Numbered from the stretch's first letter, positions 1-7,385 are shown. The stretch is 12,511 nucleotides of DNA from JACMLD01 sp040007355 (GCA_040007355.1 JBDTVE010000023.1:1-12511), one strand, 5' to 3'. Made by a program: numbers and translations. The notes: a model not told the origin generated them from the letters alone.

Positions 1-47
1 AAACGACTGGTGGATAAACTAAACATGTTCCGTTAATGCGGCTCCAG

Positions 48-116
48 GTGGCGGGCACGGCTGAACCGTCAAGCGGGGTGAACCCATGGCCGGGCCAGGT
101 GAACCGTGCCCCCACT
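48..116. ncRNA. Candidate structured RNA element (three-way junction), family unknown
   Basis: A GC-rich block in otherwise AT-rich intergenic DNA. GTGG plus GGGCACGG (48-51, 53-60) is complementary to CCGTGCCC plus CCAC (104-111, 112-115), giving a 12-bp stem with one bulged C at 52. Inside it sit two short hairpins: GGG-TGAA-CCC (76-85) and TGGC-CGG-GCCA (87-97). The word TGAACC occurs three times (62, 79, 100). No T-tract follows the outer stem, so it does not look like a simple terminator. I compared it by eye with SRP RNA (the GGTGAACC word is reminiscent, but the GGAA loop and AGCAGC are missing), tmRNA, RNase P RNA and common riboswitches and found no match. It could be a small RNA, a leader of the helicase gene 180 bp downstream, or the 3' region of a gene to the left. 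Strand cannot be decided. Beyond it, 117-299 is AT-rich with no gene that I can see. Confidence 0.35.
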
Positions 117-135
117 ACGACGATGCATTTATTCG

Positions 136-163
136 TTTGTTTAATTTATTTGTTGTAGTTTCG
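136..163 (+). promoter_or_regulatory. Possible promoter for the rhlE-type helicase gene
   Basis: TTTG at 136-139 and TAGTTTCG at 156-163 resemble the Bacteroidota -33 (TTTG) and -7 (TAnnTTTG) elements. The 16-bp gap is shorter than the usual 19-21 bp and one -7 position differs, so this is weak. If it is used, the helicase transcript would have a leader of about 130 nt. Confidence 0.2.
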
Positions 164-299
164 CCGTTCTTAATGTTAGTGCATTCCCCGTTTGAGAAGT
201 ATTTACCGCCTCCAATCAGCGACCGCTTAACTAAGGCAGATAAAGTGTCAAACCCGTTTTGATGGCCTTATCACATTTTTTACATAAACATTATATACA

Positions 300-1553
300 T
301 TGTCATTTAACGATTTACAGCTCATAGCGCCTGTGCTACAGGCCCTGAGCAAAGAAGGATACACAGATCCTACCCCTATTCAGGAAAAATCCATACCGGT
401 TATATTACAAAAACGCGACCTGCTGGGTTGTGCGCAAACCGGTACCGGCAAAACAGCGGCCTTTGTTATTCCAATACTGCAACTCATGTACCAGCAGTCG
501 CAGGATACCGGCAGTACACAGCACCGCATGAACGCACTAATATTAACACCCACCCGTGAGCTCGCCATCCAGATCGGGGAAAGCATACAGGCCTACGGCC
601 GTTACCTGCCCCTGCGTCACCAGGTAATTTTTGGCGGTGTATCGCAACACAGCCAGGTGCAGTCTATTCGCCGTGGGGTAGACATCGTGGTTGCTACGCC
701 AGGACGCCTGCTCGACCTGATGCAACAGGGTCATATTTCTTTACGGGATATCAAATATTTTGTTTTGGATGAGGCAGACCGCATGCTCGACATGGGTTTT
801 GTGCACGATGTAAAACGCGTGATTGCCAAACTACCGGCTCAGCGTCAGACCCTGTTTTTTTCCGCCACTATGCCCCCGGAAATACAGCAACTGGCTAAAG
901 TCTTGTTAAACAACCCGGAAAAAGTGGAGATCACGCCACCGGCATCAACGGTAGACCTGATAGAGCAATCCCTTTACCATGTAGACAAACAAAACAAACA
1001 GTCCCTGCTGATCCATTTATTACAGAACCGTTCAATTGAAACCGTGCTCATTTTTACACAAATGAAACACGCCGCGGATAAGCTTTCCCGGGTGCTGAAC
1101 AATGCAGGCATTCGCACCGAAGCCATTCACGGAAACAAATCACAGAACGCCCGGCAGTCTGCTCTGGCCAATTTTAAAAGCAAACAAACGCGGGTACTGG
1201 TAGCTACCGATATTGCCGCCCGGGGCATCGATATTGATGAACTGGCTCATGTTATCAACTATGAGCTGCCCAACGTACCCGAAACCTATGTACACCGCAT
1301 AGGCAGAACCGGTCGCGCGGGCGCCAGCGGAACCGCCATTTCTTTTTGTGACCGCGGTGAAAAGGTATTCCTGAGTGATATTGAAAAATTAATCCGGAAA
1401 AAGATTCCAGTGGTGACCGATGCTTCGTTTGTTGCCCCCAAAATAACCACGCAGGCGGAAGAACATAGACCTTTCTCCACCTTTAATCGTCCAAAAAAAC
1501 CGGCCCAGTTTAACCGTTCCGGCAGGCGTTTTTCACAGTCGACGAATAGATAA
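300..1553 (+). CDS. rhlE: DEAD-box ATP-dependent RNA helicase, RhlE type
   Basis: A 417-residue cytoplasmic helicase that uses ATP to unwind short RNA duplexes; the RhlE branch acts in ribosome assembly, RNA turnover and cold adaptation. All motifs are visible: Q motif around Gln28 (PTPIQ), motif I AQTGTGKT (45-52), Ia PTRELA (84-89), Ib TPGR (133-136), II DEAD (157-160), III SAT (188-190), V ATDIAARGID (302-311) and VI HRIGRTGR (332-339). The two RecA-like lobes fill residues 1-360, followed by a short basic, Phe/Arg-rich tail typical of RNA-tethering extensions. The start is a TTG at 300: an in-frame stop lies at 285-287, there is no ATG upstream, and MSFNDL is the expected family N-terminus. 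No Shine-Dalgarno sequence is visible. The gene stands alone, with a hairpin terminator about 55 bp behind it. Helicase assignment is certain; the RhlE subfamily is likely from length and the short tail. Confidence 0.93.
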   Translation: MSFNDLQLIAPVLQALSKEGYTDPTPIQEKSIPVILQKRDLLGCAQTGTGKTAAFVIPILQLMYQQSQDTGSTQHRMNALILTPTRELAIQIGESIQAYGRYLPLRHQVIFGGVSQHSQVQSIRRGVDIVVATPGRLLDLMQQGHISLRDIKYFVLDEADRMLDMGFVHDVKRVIAKLPAQRQTLFFSATMPPEIQQLAKVLLNNPEKVEITPPASTVDLIEQSLYHVDKQNKQSLLIHLLQNRSIETVLIFTQMKHAADKLSRVLNNAGIRTEAIHGNKSQNARQSALANFKSKQTRVLVATDIAARGIDIDELAHVINYELPNVPETYVHRIGRTGRAGASGTAISFCDRGEKVFLSDIEKLIRKKIPVVTDASFVAPKITTQAEEHRPFSTFNRPKKPAQFNRSGRRFSQSTNR

Positions 1554-1607
1554 AAATTAGCCTTTACGGGCCGAAACCTATAGTCAGTTAATAGTCAAGT
1601 AATAATC

Positions 1608-1640
1608 AAACCCCCGGTGCCTCAGTTGGCCCGGGGGTTT
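1608..1640 (+). terminator. Rho-independent terminator of the helicase gene
   Basis: A perfect 10-bp inverted repeat, AAACCCCCGG (1608-1617) with CCGGGGGTTT (1631-1640), is extended inward by GCC/GGC around a TCAGTT loop. The stem ends in TTT followed by AT-rich sequence. It lies 55 bp past the helicase stop codon. Because the arms end in AAA and TTT it could also stop minus-strand transcripts from the TPR gene, which ends 127 bp to the right. Confidence 0.75.
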
Positions 1641-1739
1641 AGTATATTATTTAAGGGTGGCTTGTATGGCATACCTGGGTGAACACCGTGATTCGTTTTA
1701 TTCTTTCCGAATGCTTGCAATGTAGTACACTACCTCCCT

Positions 1740-1757
1740 TACCGGTCTTTCCCGGTA
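1740..1757. repeat. Small inverted repeat behind the TPR gene
   Basis: TACCGG (1740-1745) and CCGGTA (1752-1757) flank a 6-nt loop just past the 3' end of the minus-strand TPR gene. There is no T-run on the minus side, so it is at best a weak terminator or an mRNA 3' end-stabilising hairpin. The rest of 1641-1766 holds nothing I can identify. Confidence 0.3.
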
Positions 1758-1766
1758 TTTCATGTT

Positions 1767-2792
1767 CTACAAACCCATATTACCCTTTTTCTGTTTTAGA
1801 TTAGCCAGGGAAGGATCCATTTTTATGGCCTGGTCGCAAAGCTGCATGCCTTTGTCTTTATCGCCTTTTTTCTGGTAGGCCATCCCGATCATGTACAATG
1901 ATTTGGCATTTTGTTTATCATAACCAAGTATTTTATCCCAGTTGTCAATGGCATCCTGGTATTTGCCGGTCTTATAATATATTTCTGCAATAGTGTTTAG
2001 CAAACCGAGATCGGCCGGCTTTTTCTCCAGCACTTTTTTTAATAGTTCGATGCATTTATCCAGCTGGCCGGCGCCTTCATAGGAGATGGAGAGATTTTCT
2101 ATATAGTCATTATCCATTTTATAGCCCTTCTCTGCCGCCAGCAAATAATATTTGATAGCAGTCCGGTCGTCAGGTATGGCCGCATAGTTTAGTGCGCATT
2201 CATATATCCAGCGCGGTTTGGAGGTATCCAGGGTGATGGCTTTTACAAAAAAAGACGCTGCGTTCCGGTAATTACTCATTTCAACAAAACCTCGGGCAAT
2301 GGTATAGGGAATATCGGCGTTGGTGGTATCCTGTTTGCCGGCAGCAGTTAAAAAGGCATATGACTGGCCATAGTCTTCCAGTGCTGCATAACTCTTGCCA
2401 ATGATATAATCGGCATTTTTGCCGATTCTCAGTTGTTTCATTTTCTGCGCGGCAGCAATTGCATCATTCCAGCGCCGGGTCCAGAAATATAAATTGGCCA
2501 GGTTTTCATTTGCCCCGGGATCATTGGCTTCTTTTTTTATTACTTCCCCATAAGCCGTTATGGCATCGGCATACCGGCGCATTTCCATGGATACATTGCC
2601 CAGTTCACGCTGTGCCTCTACATTGGCTGCATCAAACTGGATGGCTTTTTTATACTGCTGGGAGGCTACCATAAACAGGCGTCCCTGTTTTGCTTCGTTT
2701 CCTTTTTGTAAAAAAAAGGCGGCGCTATCTGCGTTTTGAGAAAAAGCGGCAGCGGCAAAGGCCATGGATACTATCAGGAAAAGGCTTTTCAT
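1767..2792 (-). CDS. Exported tetratricopeptide-repeat protein
   Basis: A 341-residue protein with a signal peptide: Lys at position 2-3, a hydrophobic run from about 4 to 17 and a likely cleavage after AAAAFS (18), before QNADS. It is therefore probably periplasmic. No lipobox cysteine is seen. The rest is a chain of about eight TPR units, from roughly residue 25 to 335, recognisable by recurrent patterns such as A...YKKAI..D, YADAITAY, YQDAIDNWDKIL and KGMQLCDQAIKMDP. TPR arrays form superhelical protein-binding surfaces, and nothing here indicates an enzymatic activity. The gene starts only 32 bp after the glgB stop on the same strand, so it is probably cotranscribed with glgB, but a role in glycogen metabolism is speculative: the protein is exported whereas glycogen is cytoplasmic. 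It could equally serve envelope assembly, as many Bacteroidota TPR proteins do. Confidence 0.85.
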   Translation of the reverse strand: MKSLFLIVSMAFAAAAFSQNADSAAFFLQKGNEAKQGRLFMVASQQYKKAIQFDAANVEAQRELGNVSMEMRRYADAITAYGEVIKKEANDPGANENLANLYFWTRRWNDAIAAAQKMKQLRIGKNADYIIGKSYAALEDYGQSYAFLTAAGKQDTTNADIPYTIARGFVEMSNYRNAASFFVKAITLDTSKPRWIYECALNYAAIPDDRTAIKYYLLAAEKGYKMDNDYIENLSISYEGAGQLDKCIELLKKVLEKKPADLGLLNTIAEIYYKTGKYQDAIDNWDKILGYDKQNAKSLYMIGMAYQKKGDKDKGMQLCDQAIKMDPSLANLKQKKGNMGL

Positions 2793-2824
2793 TGTTTATC
2801 TATACGTAGTTAAGAGATCATACT

Positions 2825-4780
2825 TTACTTAAGCACGATAGCTCCTAACGCAGGCAAATGCACATTTATTTCAAAACGCCGGGTGTTTTTGTCCACCAGT
2901 TTCACTTCCGGCGAGGGGTTAAAAACATCTCCTGTTCCCCAGTATTTTTTATCATCGCTGTTGAATATCTCTTTCCAGGTCTTTTTATCGTGTGCGTACA
3001 CTTTCCAGTTGCGCCTCACCACCGGCGTCATATTCAATATTACCAGCAGGTCGTTTTCTGGCAGTAACCCTTTGCGGCGATATACTACTACAGATTCCTG
3101 GCGATGATTGAGGTCTATCCATTCAAATCCATCCCGGTCAAATTGTTTTTCATAGAGGGCGGGTTGGTTGCGTAGTAAAAAGCACAGATCCCGCACGCAA
3201 TCTTTTAACAGTTTATGTGAATCGAGTGAGAGCAGTTCCCAGGGCAACTCAGATTTGTAGTTCCATTCCACGGTACTGCCAAATTCATTACCCATAAACA
3301 GTAATTTGCCACCCGGGTGGGTAAACATATAACTGTAGAGCAGGCGAAGATTAGCGAATTTTTGCCAGTCATCGCCCGGCATCTTGTAAATCATGGGCGA
3401 TTTGCCATGCACAACCTCGTCGTGGCTGAGGGGAAGCATAAAATTTTCATCATAATAATACATCATGCTAAAGGCAAACTTGTCCTGCTGGTGTTGGCGC
3501 TCAATGGGGTCAAGTTTAAAATAATCCAGGGTATCATGCATCCATCCCATCATCCATTTCATGCCAAATCCCAGTCCGCCGGCAAATGTTGGTTTTGATA
3601 CGCCGGGCCAGTCGGTAGACTCTTCCGCAATTGTCTGTGTATCCGGGAAATCGCGGAACGTAGTTTCGTTCAGGTCTTTTATAAACGCAATGGCTTCCAG
3701 GTTACCATCGCCTCCAAATTCATTGGGCTCCCATTGTCCTTCCGTTCTGGAATAATTCAGTTTCAGCATGGATGACACCGCGTCTACCCGCAACCCGTCT
3801 GCATGAAATTTGTCGAACCAGAACCGGGCACTGCTGATAAGAAAAGATTTTACCTCCCCTCTTTTATAATTGAAAACATATGAACTCCAATCGGGATGAT
3901 AACCCTTGCGCATATCCGCATATTCATAGGTATGTGTGCCATCAAACATAAATAAACCGTGTGCATCGTAGGGAAAATGAGAGGGCACCCAGTCTAGTAT
4001 TACGCCAATGCCCGCCGCGTGAAAAGCATCCACCAGCTCCATAAAATCCTGGGGCGAGCCGAACCGGGAGGTAGGCGCAAAAAAACCGGTGCCCTGGTAT
4101 CCCCAACTGCCATCAAAAGGATGCTCCATTACGGGCATCAGCTCAATATGCGTAAAGCCCATTTCCTTTACATACGGAACCAGTAATTCTTTAAGCTGAG
4201 CATAACTGTTATAAGATTCTTCATCATTTTTATTGGGGCGCATCCAGCTATTAAGATGAACTTCGTACACGCTCCAGGGGGCATTCAGGGCGTTGGCCTG
4301 TTTCCGCTCCTTCATCCATTCCTTGTCCTTCCATTCATAATGCATATCCCAGGTAATAGACGCGGTATCGGGTCGCATTTCCCAGAAATTGGCAAACGGG
4401 TCGCCCTTATCGGTTTCAACACCCATAAAACCCACAATATGATATTTGTATACTTCGCCCAGGGTAAACCCGGGGATAAAACCCTCCCAAATCCCGCTTT
4501 TGTCCCAGCGTGCGTACAGCTGATAGTCATCGTTTTGCCATTGGTTGAAATTGCCTTTAACCGAAACCGCCGTAGCGTTGGGGGCCCATACAGCAAACTG
4601 AATGCCCCAGCGGTTATTGACCTGTATGGAATGCGAACCCATCTTTTCATACAGGCGGTAATGGGTGCCATTCTGAAAGTTTCGAATATCTTCATCGGTG
4701 AGCAATGAGTAGGTCCATACTTTTTTGGAAGTATCCACAAAGTTTTCCTCTTCGTAGGGCCGTGCCGTTGGTTGCTCCAT
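2825..4780 (-). CDS. glgB: 1,4-alpha-glucan branching enzyme (GH13)
   Basis: A 651-residue cytoplasmic enzyme that cuts an alpha-1,4-glucan chain and rejoins the piece through an alpha-1,6 bond, creating glycogen branches. Residues about 45-140 form a CBM48-type beta-sandwich (FAVWAPNATAVSVKGNFNQW). The GH13 (beta/alpha)8 barrel follows, with all conserved regions: I DWVPSHFP (263-270), II GLRVDAVSS with nucleophile Asp333, III AEEST with acid/base Glu386, and IV LSHDEVVHG with Asp454. The C-terminal all-beta domain occupies about the last 110 residues. It is shorter than the E. coli enzyme (728 residues) because it lacks the extra N-terminal module, as is common in short-form branching enzymes. 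The start at 4780 leaves a short acidic leader before the CBM. It precedes the TPR gene by 32 bp. It is separated from glgC by a 1.1-kb interval holding broken genes, so it needs its own promoter. Confidence 0.96.
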   Translation of the reverse strand: MEQPTARPYEEENFVDTSKKVWTYSLLTDEDIRNFQNGTHYRLYEKMGSHSIQVNNRWGIQFAVWAPNATAVSVKGNFNQWQNDDYQLYARWDKSGIWEGFIPGFTLGEVYKYHIVGFMGVETDKGDPFANFWEMRPDTASITWDMHYEWKDKEWMKERKQANALNAPWSVYEVHLNSWMRPNKNDEESYNSYAQLKELLVPYVKEMGFTHIELMPVMEHPFDGSWGYQGTGFFAPTSRFGSPQDFMELVDAFHAAGIGVILDWVPSHFPYDAHGLFMFDGTHTYEYADMRKGYHPDWSSYVFNYKRGEVKSFLISSARFWFDKFHADGLRVDAVSSMLKLNYSRTEGQWEPNEFGGDGNLEAIAFIKDLNETTFRDFPDTQTIAEESTDWPGVSKPTFAGGLGFGMKWMMGWMHDTLDYFKLDPIERQHQQDKFAFSMMYYYDENFMLPLSHDEVVHGKSPMIYKMPGDDWQKFANLRLLYSYMFTHPGGKLLFMGNEFGSTVEWNYKSELPWELLSLDSHKLLKDCVRDLCFLLRNQPALYEKQFDRDGFEWIDLNHRQESVVVYRRKGLLPENDLLVILNMTPVVRRNWKVYAHDKKTWKEIFNSDDKKYWGTGDVFNPSPEVKLVDKNTRRFEINVHLPALGAIVLK

Positions 4781-5011
4781 GTATTAACCTGTTTTTAATG
4801 ATGGCTTAAACTTTTGATATGGATTTTTTTTGACGCTGCATCTTACCGGTTTATTGGAGGGAATGCTTTAACCTAAAATTAAGATTATGCCTTTTAAAGT
4901 TAGTTTTTTTTAAATGATATTCGGTATGGGATAATTTTTATTATTGTTTATTGTTACAGCTTCTCAACCATTACAAAAATCCTGGATAACCCTCCCGACT
5001 CCTGGAATGAA

Positions 5012-5608
5012 TTGCATAAAAAAACAATGCCCAAGTTCAAGACCACTTGTTTCGACCTGCTTTTTTATAAGAACCAGACCATCTACCAGCCCGGCCGGGA
5101 AAACCCCAACAATAACAGGAATATGTTTTTCGATAATGCCGTGGCGCAGGAAAATGTTGTTTATGCTGAGCTTGACAGCAGCAGAAGCATCAGCCAGAAC
5201 AAAGTATTTAAACAGATTTTCCTGGTAGCGGACAGCACCTGCCAGATTCAATGGAAGATAACAGACGAAACCCGGGTGATTGCCGGTTTCCAGTGCGGGC
5301 ATGCCAATGCCATTATCATGGATTCCATTTACGTAGTAGCTTTTTACACAGATGATATCATTACAACGGGTAGCCCTGGGTCTTTCAATGGTCTCCCGGG
5401 TATGATTCTGGGTGTTTCTCTTCCGCACCAACATGTAACCTGGTTTGCCACAAAAGTATCTGCAGCGCCCGTTACAACCAGCCAGCTGAAAATTCCATCT
5501 AAGGGCAAAAAAGTTACCAATGCTTCTTTAAATGAACAGTTAAAAGAAGAAAGGATGAAAGACTGGGGCCTATACGCCCAAAGAAACCTGGAAGCGGTTA
5601 CGCTGTAG
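5012..5608 (+). CDS. GLPGLI-family protein, N-terminally truncated (probable pseudogene)
   Basis: A 198-codon reading frame. The family hallmark appears as GLPGMILGVSLP (127-138), preceded by DSIYVVAFYTDDI and followed by WFATKV and a KGKKVT segment, all characteristic of the Bacteroidota GLPGLI family, whose function is unknown and whose members are normally exported with a signal peptide and about 250-300 residues long. Here no signal peptide is encoded. The only candidate starts are a TTG at 5012 or an ATG at 5027. The open frame runs upstream to a TAG at 4901-4903 and still looks family-like just before the TTG (NPPDSWNELHKK). No ATG, GTG or TTG occurs in that stretch, so the true N-terminus seems lost or frame-shifted. 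The C-terminal part has no internal stops, which suggests recent damage. It is convergent with the GH13 relic and divergent from glgB. Family membership is confident; functionality is doubtful. Confidence 0.65.
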   Translation: MHKKTMPKFKTTCFDLLFYKNQTIYQPGRENPNNNRNMFFDNAVAQENVVYAELDSSRSISQNKVFKQIFLVADSTCQIQWKITDETRVIAGFQCGHANAIIMDSIYVVAFYTDDIITTGSPGSFNGLPGMILGVSLPHQHVTWFATKVSAAPVTTSQLKIPSKGKKVTNASLNEQLKEERMKDWGLYAQRNLEAVTL

Positions 5609-5628
5609 CAACCAGTTTGCAGTCCATC

Positions 5629-5918
5629 TTATTTTCGCAGCTTCAGCACCTGCAGGGATTTACTGCCTAGAATAAGTGAATTGTTTTCCCGTGTAAATTG
5701 CGTTCAGGTGGCTATGTCCAACGTCCGGGTATAAACGTTTATTCTTTCAGCAAAACGGGTAAGATCAAGCGTTGCCTGGTTTTCATTGGTATTCATTACG
5801 CACACCACGATCTGACGGTTGTCGTACCTGAAATATTCATGTGCTCCTTTCTCCGGAATAAAATACATCAAGCTGCCGGTCGGATGACATAAAATCGGTT
5901 TTTTTTGAATCTGTAAAA
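5629..5918 (-). pseudogene. Relic of a GH13 alpha-glucan hydrolase (neopullulanase/cyclomaltodextrinase type), C-terminal domain only
   Basis: Read on the minus strand from the glgC stop codon, the frame gives TGSLMYFIPEKGAHEYFRYDN, then VMNTNENQATLDLTRFAER, then LDIAT, a TGA (5704-5706), and TQFTRENNSLILGSKSLQVL up to a TAA at 5629-5631. This pattern (a LM.F.PE turn, a YFRY strand, V.MN.NE, a TLDL..F.ER segment and a closing LGSKS.QVL.L strand) is what I know from the C-terminal beta domain of SusA-like neopullulanases and cyclomaltodextrinases. In relatives a glycine follows the LDIAT-like segment, so TGA is plausibly GGA mutated at one base. Family-like sequence resumes in the same frame behind it. 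The whole catalytic barrel is missing: glgC ends at the relic's left-over edge. The likely origin is a deletion inside a former glycogen-locus hydrolase gene downstream of glgC. The assignment is from memory of the family, not from an alignment. Confidence 0.6.
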
Positions 5919-7193
5919 TTATATTACGAACCCATTGGGTATTACCGCGCCTTTTTTTACCACCACGATGCCGTCTTTTACGGTATACAGGGAGTGATCG
6001 CTGTTCTCCAGGTGACTACCACCGTTGATTCGCACATCGTCGCCAATACGCACATTTTTGTCTACAATTGCATTTTTTATATAACAACGGTTGCCAATGC
6101 CAACATTGGGAATACCGTGTTGTGCGGCATGGGCCATTTCAGCAATGGTTTCAAAATAGTCGTTACCCATCAGGTAGCTGCTTACCACGGTGGTGCCGTT
6201 ACCAATGCGCGACCGTATGCCCACTACGCTGTGTTCCACTCTGGAGGCATTGATGATACAACCTTCGGCAATAATGGTTTTCTCCAGGGTGGTGCCGCTG
6301 ATCTTGGCCGGTGGCAGCATACGTGCACGCGTATAAATGGCATTGCTATTGTCAAACAAGTTAAAATCGGGGATATCCTGGGTAAGGCCCAGGTTGGCTT
6401 CAAAAAAAGAATAGATGTTCCCGATATCGGTCCAGTAACCATCGTACTGGTAGCTAGCAACTTTATATTTATCAATCGACTGGGGAATAATTTCTTTGCC
6501 AAAATCGGTAGCAGTTTTATATTCTACTTCCAGGAGGTCGAACATCAGCTTGCGGTTAAAAATATAGATTCCCATGGAGGCCAGGTAATTGCGGCCGGCG
6601 CGTTTCATTTCATCACCGGTATCGCTTATCCATTCCGGTAAGAGTTCTTTTTTTGGTTTTTCAATAAACGACGTGATATAACCTTCTTCGTTGCTTTTCA
6701 GGATGCCGAATTCGGTGGCTTCCCGGTCTGCCACTGGTATGGTAGCAATGGAGATATCAGCGCCCAGCCTTTTGTGGTTGTTGATCATTTCCTGGAAATC
6801 CATCTGGTACAACTGGTCACCGCTAAGTATCAGCACCAGTTCACTTTCAAAAGGCCCCAGGTGCCGCAGGCTCTGGCGTACCGCATCGGCGGTGCCCTGG
6901 TACCAGGTGGGATTATCGGGCGTTTGTTCCGCCGCCAGTATGTCTACAAAGGCAGAACTGAAGGCACTGAAATGATAGGTATTTTTTATATGCCTGTTCA
7001 GCGACGCAGAATTAAATTGCGTAAGTACAAACATCCGGTTAATACTGCTGTTAATGCAGTTTGAAATGGGAATGTCTACCAACCGGTATTTGCCGGCAAT
7101 TGGCACAGCGGGTTTGCTTCTGCTGGCTGTAAGCGGGTACAAACGGGATCCTGCGCCACCACCAAGTATTACAGCTAAGGTTGATTTACTCAT
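5919..7193 (-). CDS. glgC: Glucose-1-phosphate adenylyltransferase (ADP-glucose pyrophosphorylase)
   Basis: A 424-residue cytoplasmic enzyme making ADP-glucose and pyrophosphate from ATP and glucose-1-phosphate, the committed and usually allosterically controlled step of bacterial glycogen synthesis. The nucleotidyltransferase domain (1 to about 270) shows GGGAGSRLYPLT (11-22), the KPAVPIAGKYRLVDIPISN segment (27-45), WYQGTADAVRQ (97-107), SGDQLYQMD (124-132) and the sugar-phosphate loop FIEKP (176-180). A left-handed beta-helix domain with hexapeptide-like repeats (about 290-424; IIAEGCIINAS, VGIGNRCYIKNAIVDKNVRIGDDV) completes it. Length is normal. The start ATG at 7193 gives MSKSTLAVILGGG, as expected. 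It lies 199 bp downstream of glgA on the same strand; that gap contains no gene. The gene's stop abuts the GH13 relic directly. Confidence 0.97.
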   Translation of the reverse strand: MSKSTLAVILGGGAGSRLYPLTASRSKPAVPIAGKYRLVDIPISNCINSSINRMFVLTQFNSASLNRHIKNTYHFSAFSSAFVDILAAEQTPDNPTWYQGTADAVRQSLRHLGPFESELVLILSGDQLYQMDFQEMINNHKRLGADISIATIPVADREATEFGILKSNEEGYITSFIEKPKKELLPEWISDTGDEMKRAGRNYLASMGIYIFNRKLMFDLLEVEYKTATDFGKEIIPQSIDKYKVASYQYDGYWTDIGNIYSFFEANLGLTQDIPDFNLFDNSNAIYTRARMLPPAKISGTTLEKTIIAEGCIINASRVEHSVVGIRSRIGNGTTVVSSYLMGNDYFETIAEMAHAAQHGIPNVGIGNRCYIKNAIVDKNVRIGDDVRINGGSHLENSDHSLYTVKDGIVVVKKGAVIPNGFVI

Positions 7194-7369
7194 ATTTGCA
7201 AGCTTTAAAAATTTCTTAATACACCAATATGTTAGGAAAATTGTTAGTTGTTTGCTATTACCTGTTAGCTACAACTTAAAGAATTATGCCTGCCGCGTGC
7301 TGTTTATTACTACTTTTTCGTTTTCCACCCATCAGCGCAGCCGCCGTTTTAAAAAATACGGAACACTTG

Positions 7370-7385
7370 ACCCGGCAAATCGGGT
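7370..7385 (-). repeat. Small hairpin in the glgA-glgC spacer
   Basis: ACCCG (7370-7374) and CGGGT (7381-7385) flank a 6-nt loop just after the glgA stop codon. No T-run follows on the minus strand, so I read it as a weak processing or partial-termination hairpin rather than a full terminator; glgC could still be cotranscribed. The rest of the 199-bp spacer shows no coding sequence and no convincing promoter. Confidence 0.25.

Noticed and set aside
1..36. Open plus-strand frame KRLVDKLNMFR ending in TAA, possible 3' end of a gene beyond the left edge
   Set aside because: Eleven codons are too few to recognise a family or to separate from chance; it remains possible.
48..116. SRP (4.5S) RNA gene
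   Set aside because: GGTGAACC-like words are present, but the conserved GGAA loop and AGCAGC side of the SRP core are missing.
1..145. Minus-strand frame without stops (about 48 codons) across the GC-rich block
   Set aside because: No recognisable protein pattern and no good start; high GC and stem-forming sequence explain the lack of stops better.
4256..4708. Long plus-strand frame of 150 codons inside glgB
   Set aside because: Antisense shadow of a fully conserved branching enzyme; no family resemblance.
4964..5434. Minus-strand frame of 156 codons opposite the GLPGLI gene
   Set aside because: The plus strand carries the recognisable GLPGLI motif; the antisense frame has no family-like pattern.
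5994..6641. Long plus-strand frame of 215 codons inside glgC
   Set aside because: Antisense shadow of glgC; the minus-strand product has all catalytic motifs.
7231..7281. Sixteen-residue hydrophobic plus-strand frame MLGKLLVVCYYLLATT in the glgA-glgC spacer
   Set aside because: Antisense to the likely operon, no promoter or start signal, AT-rich DNA readily gives such frames.
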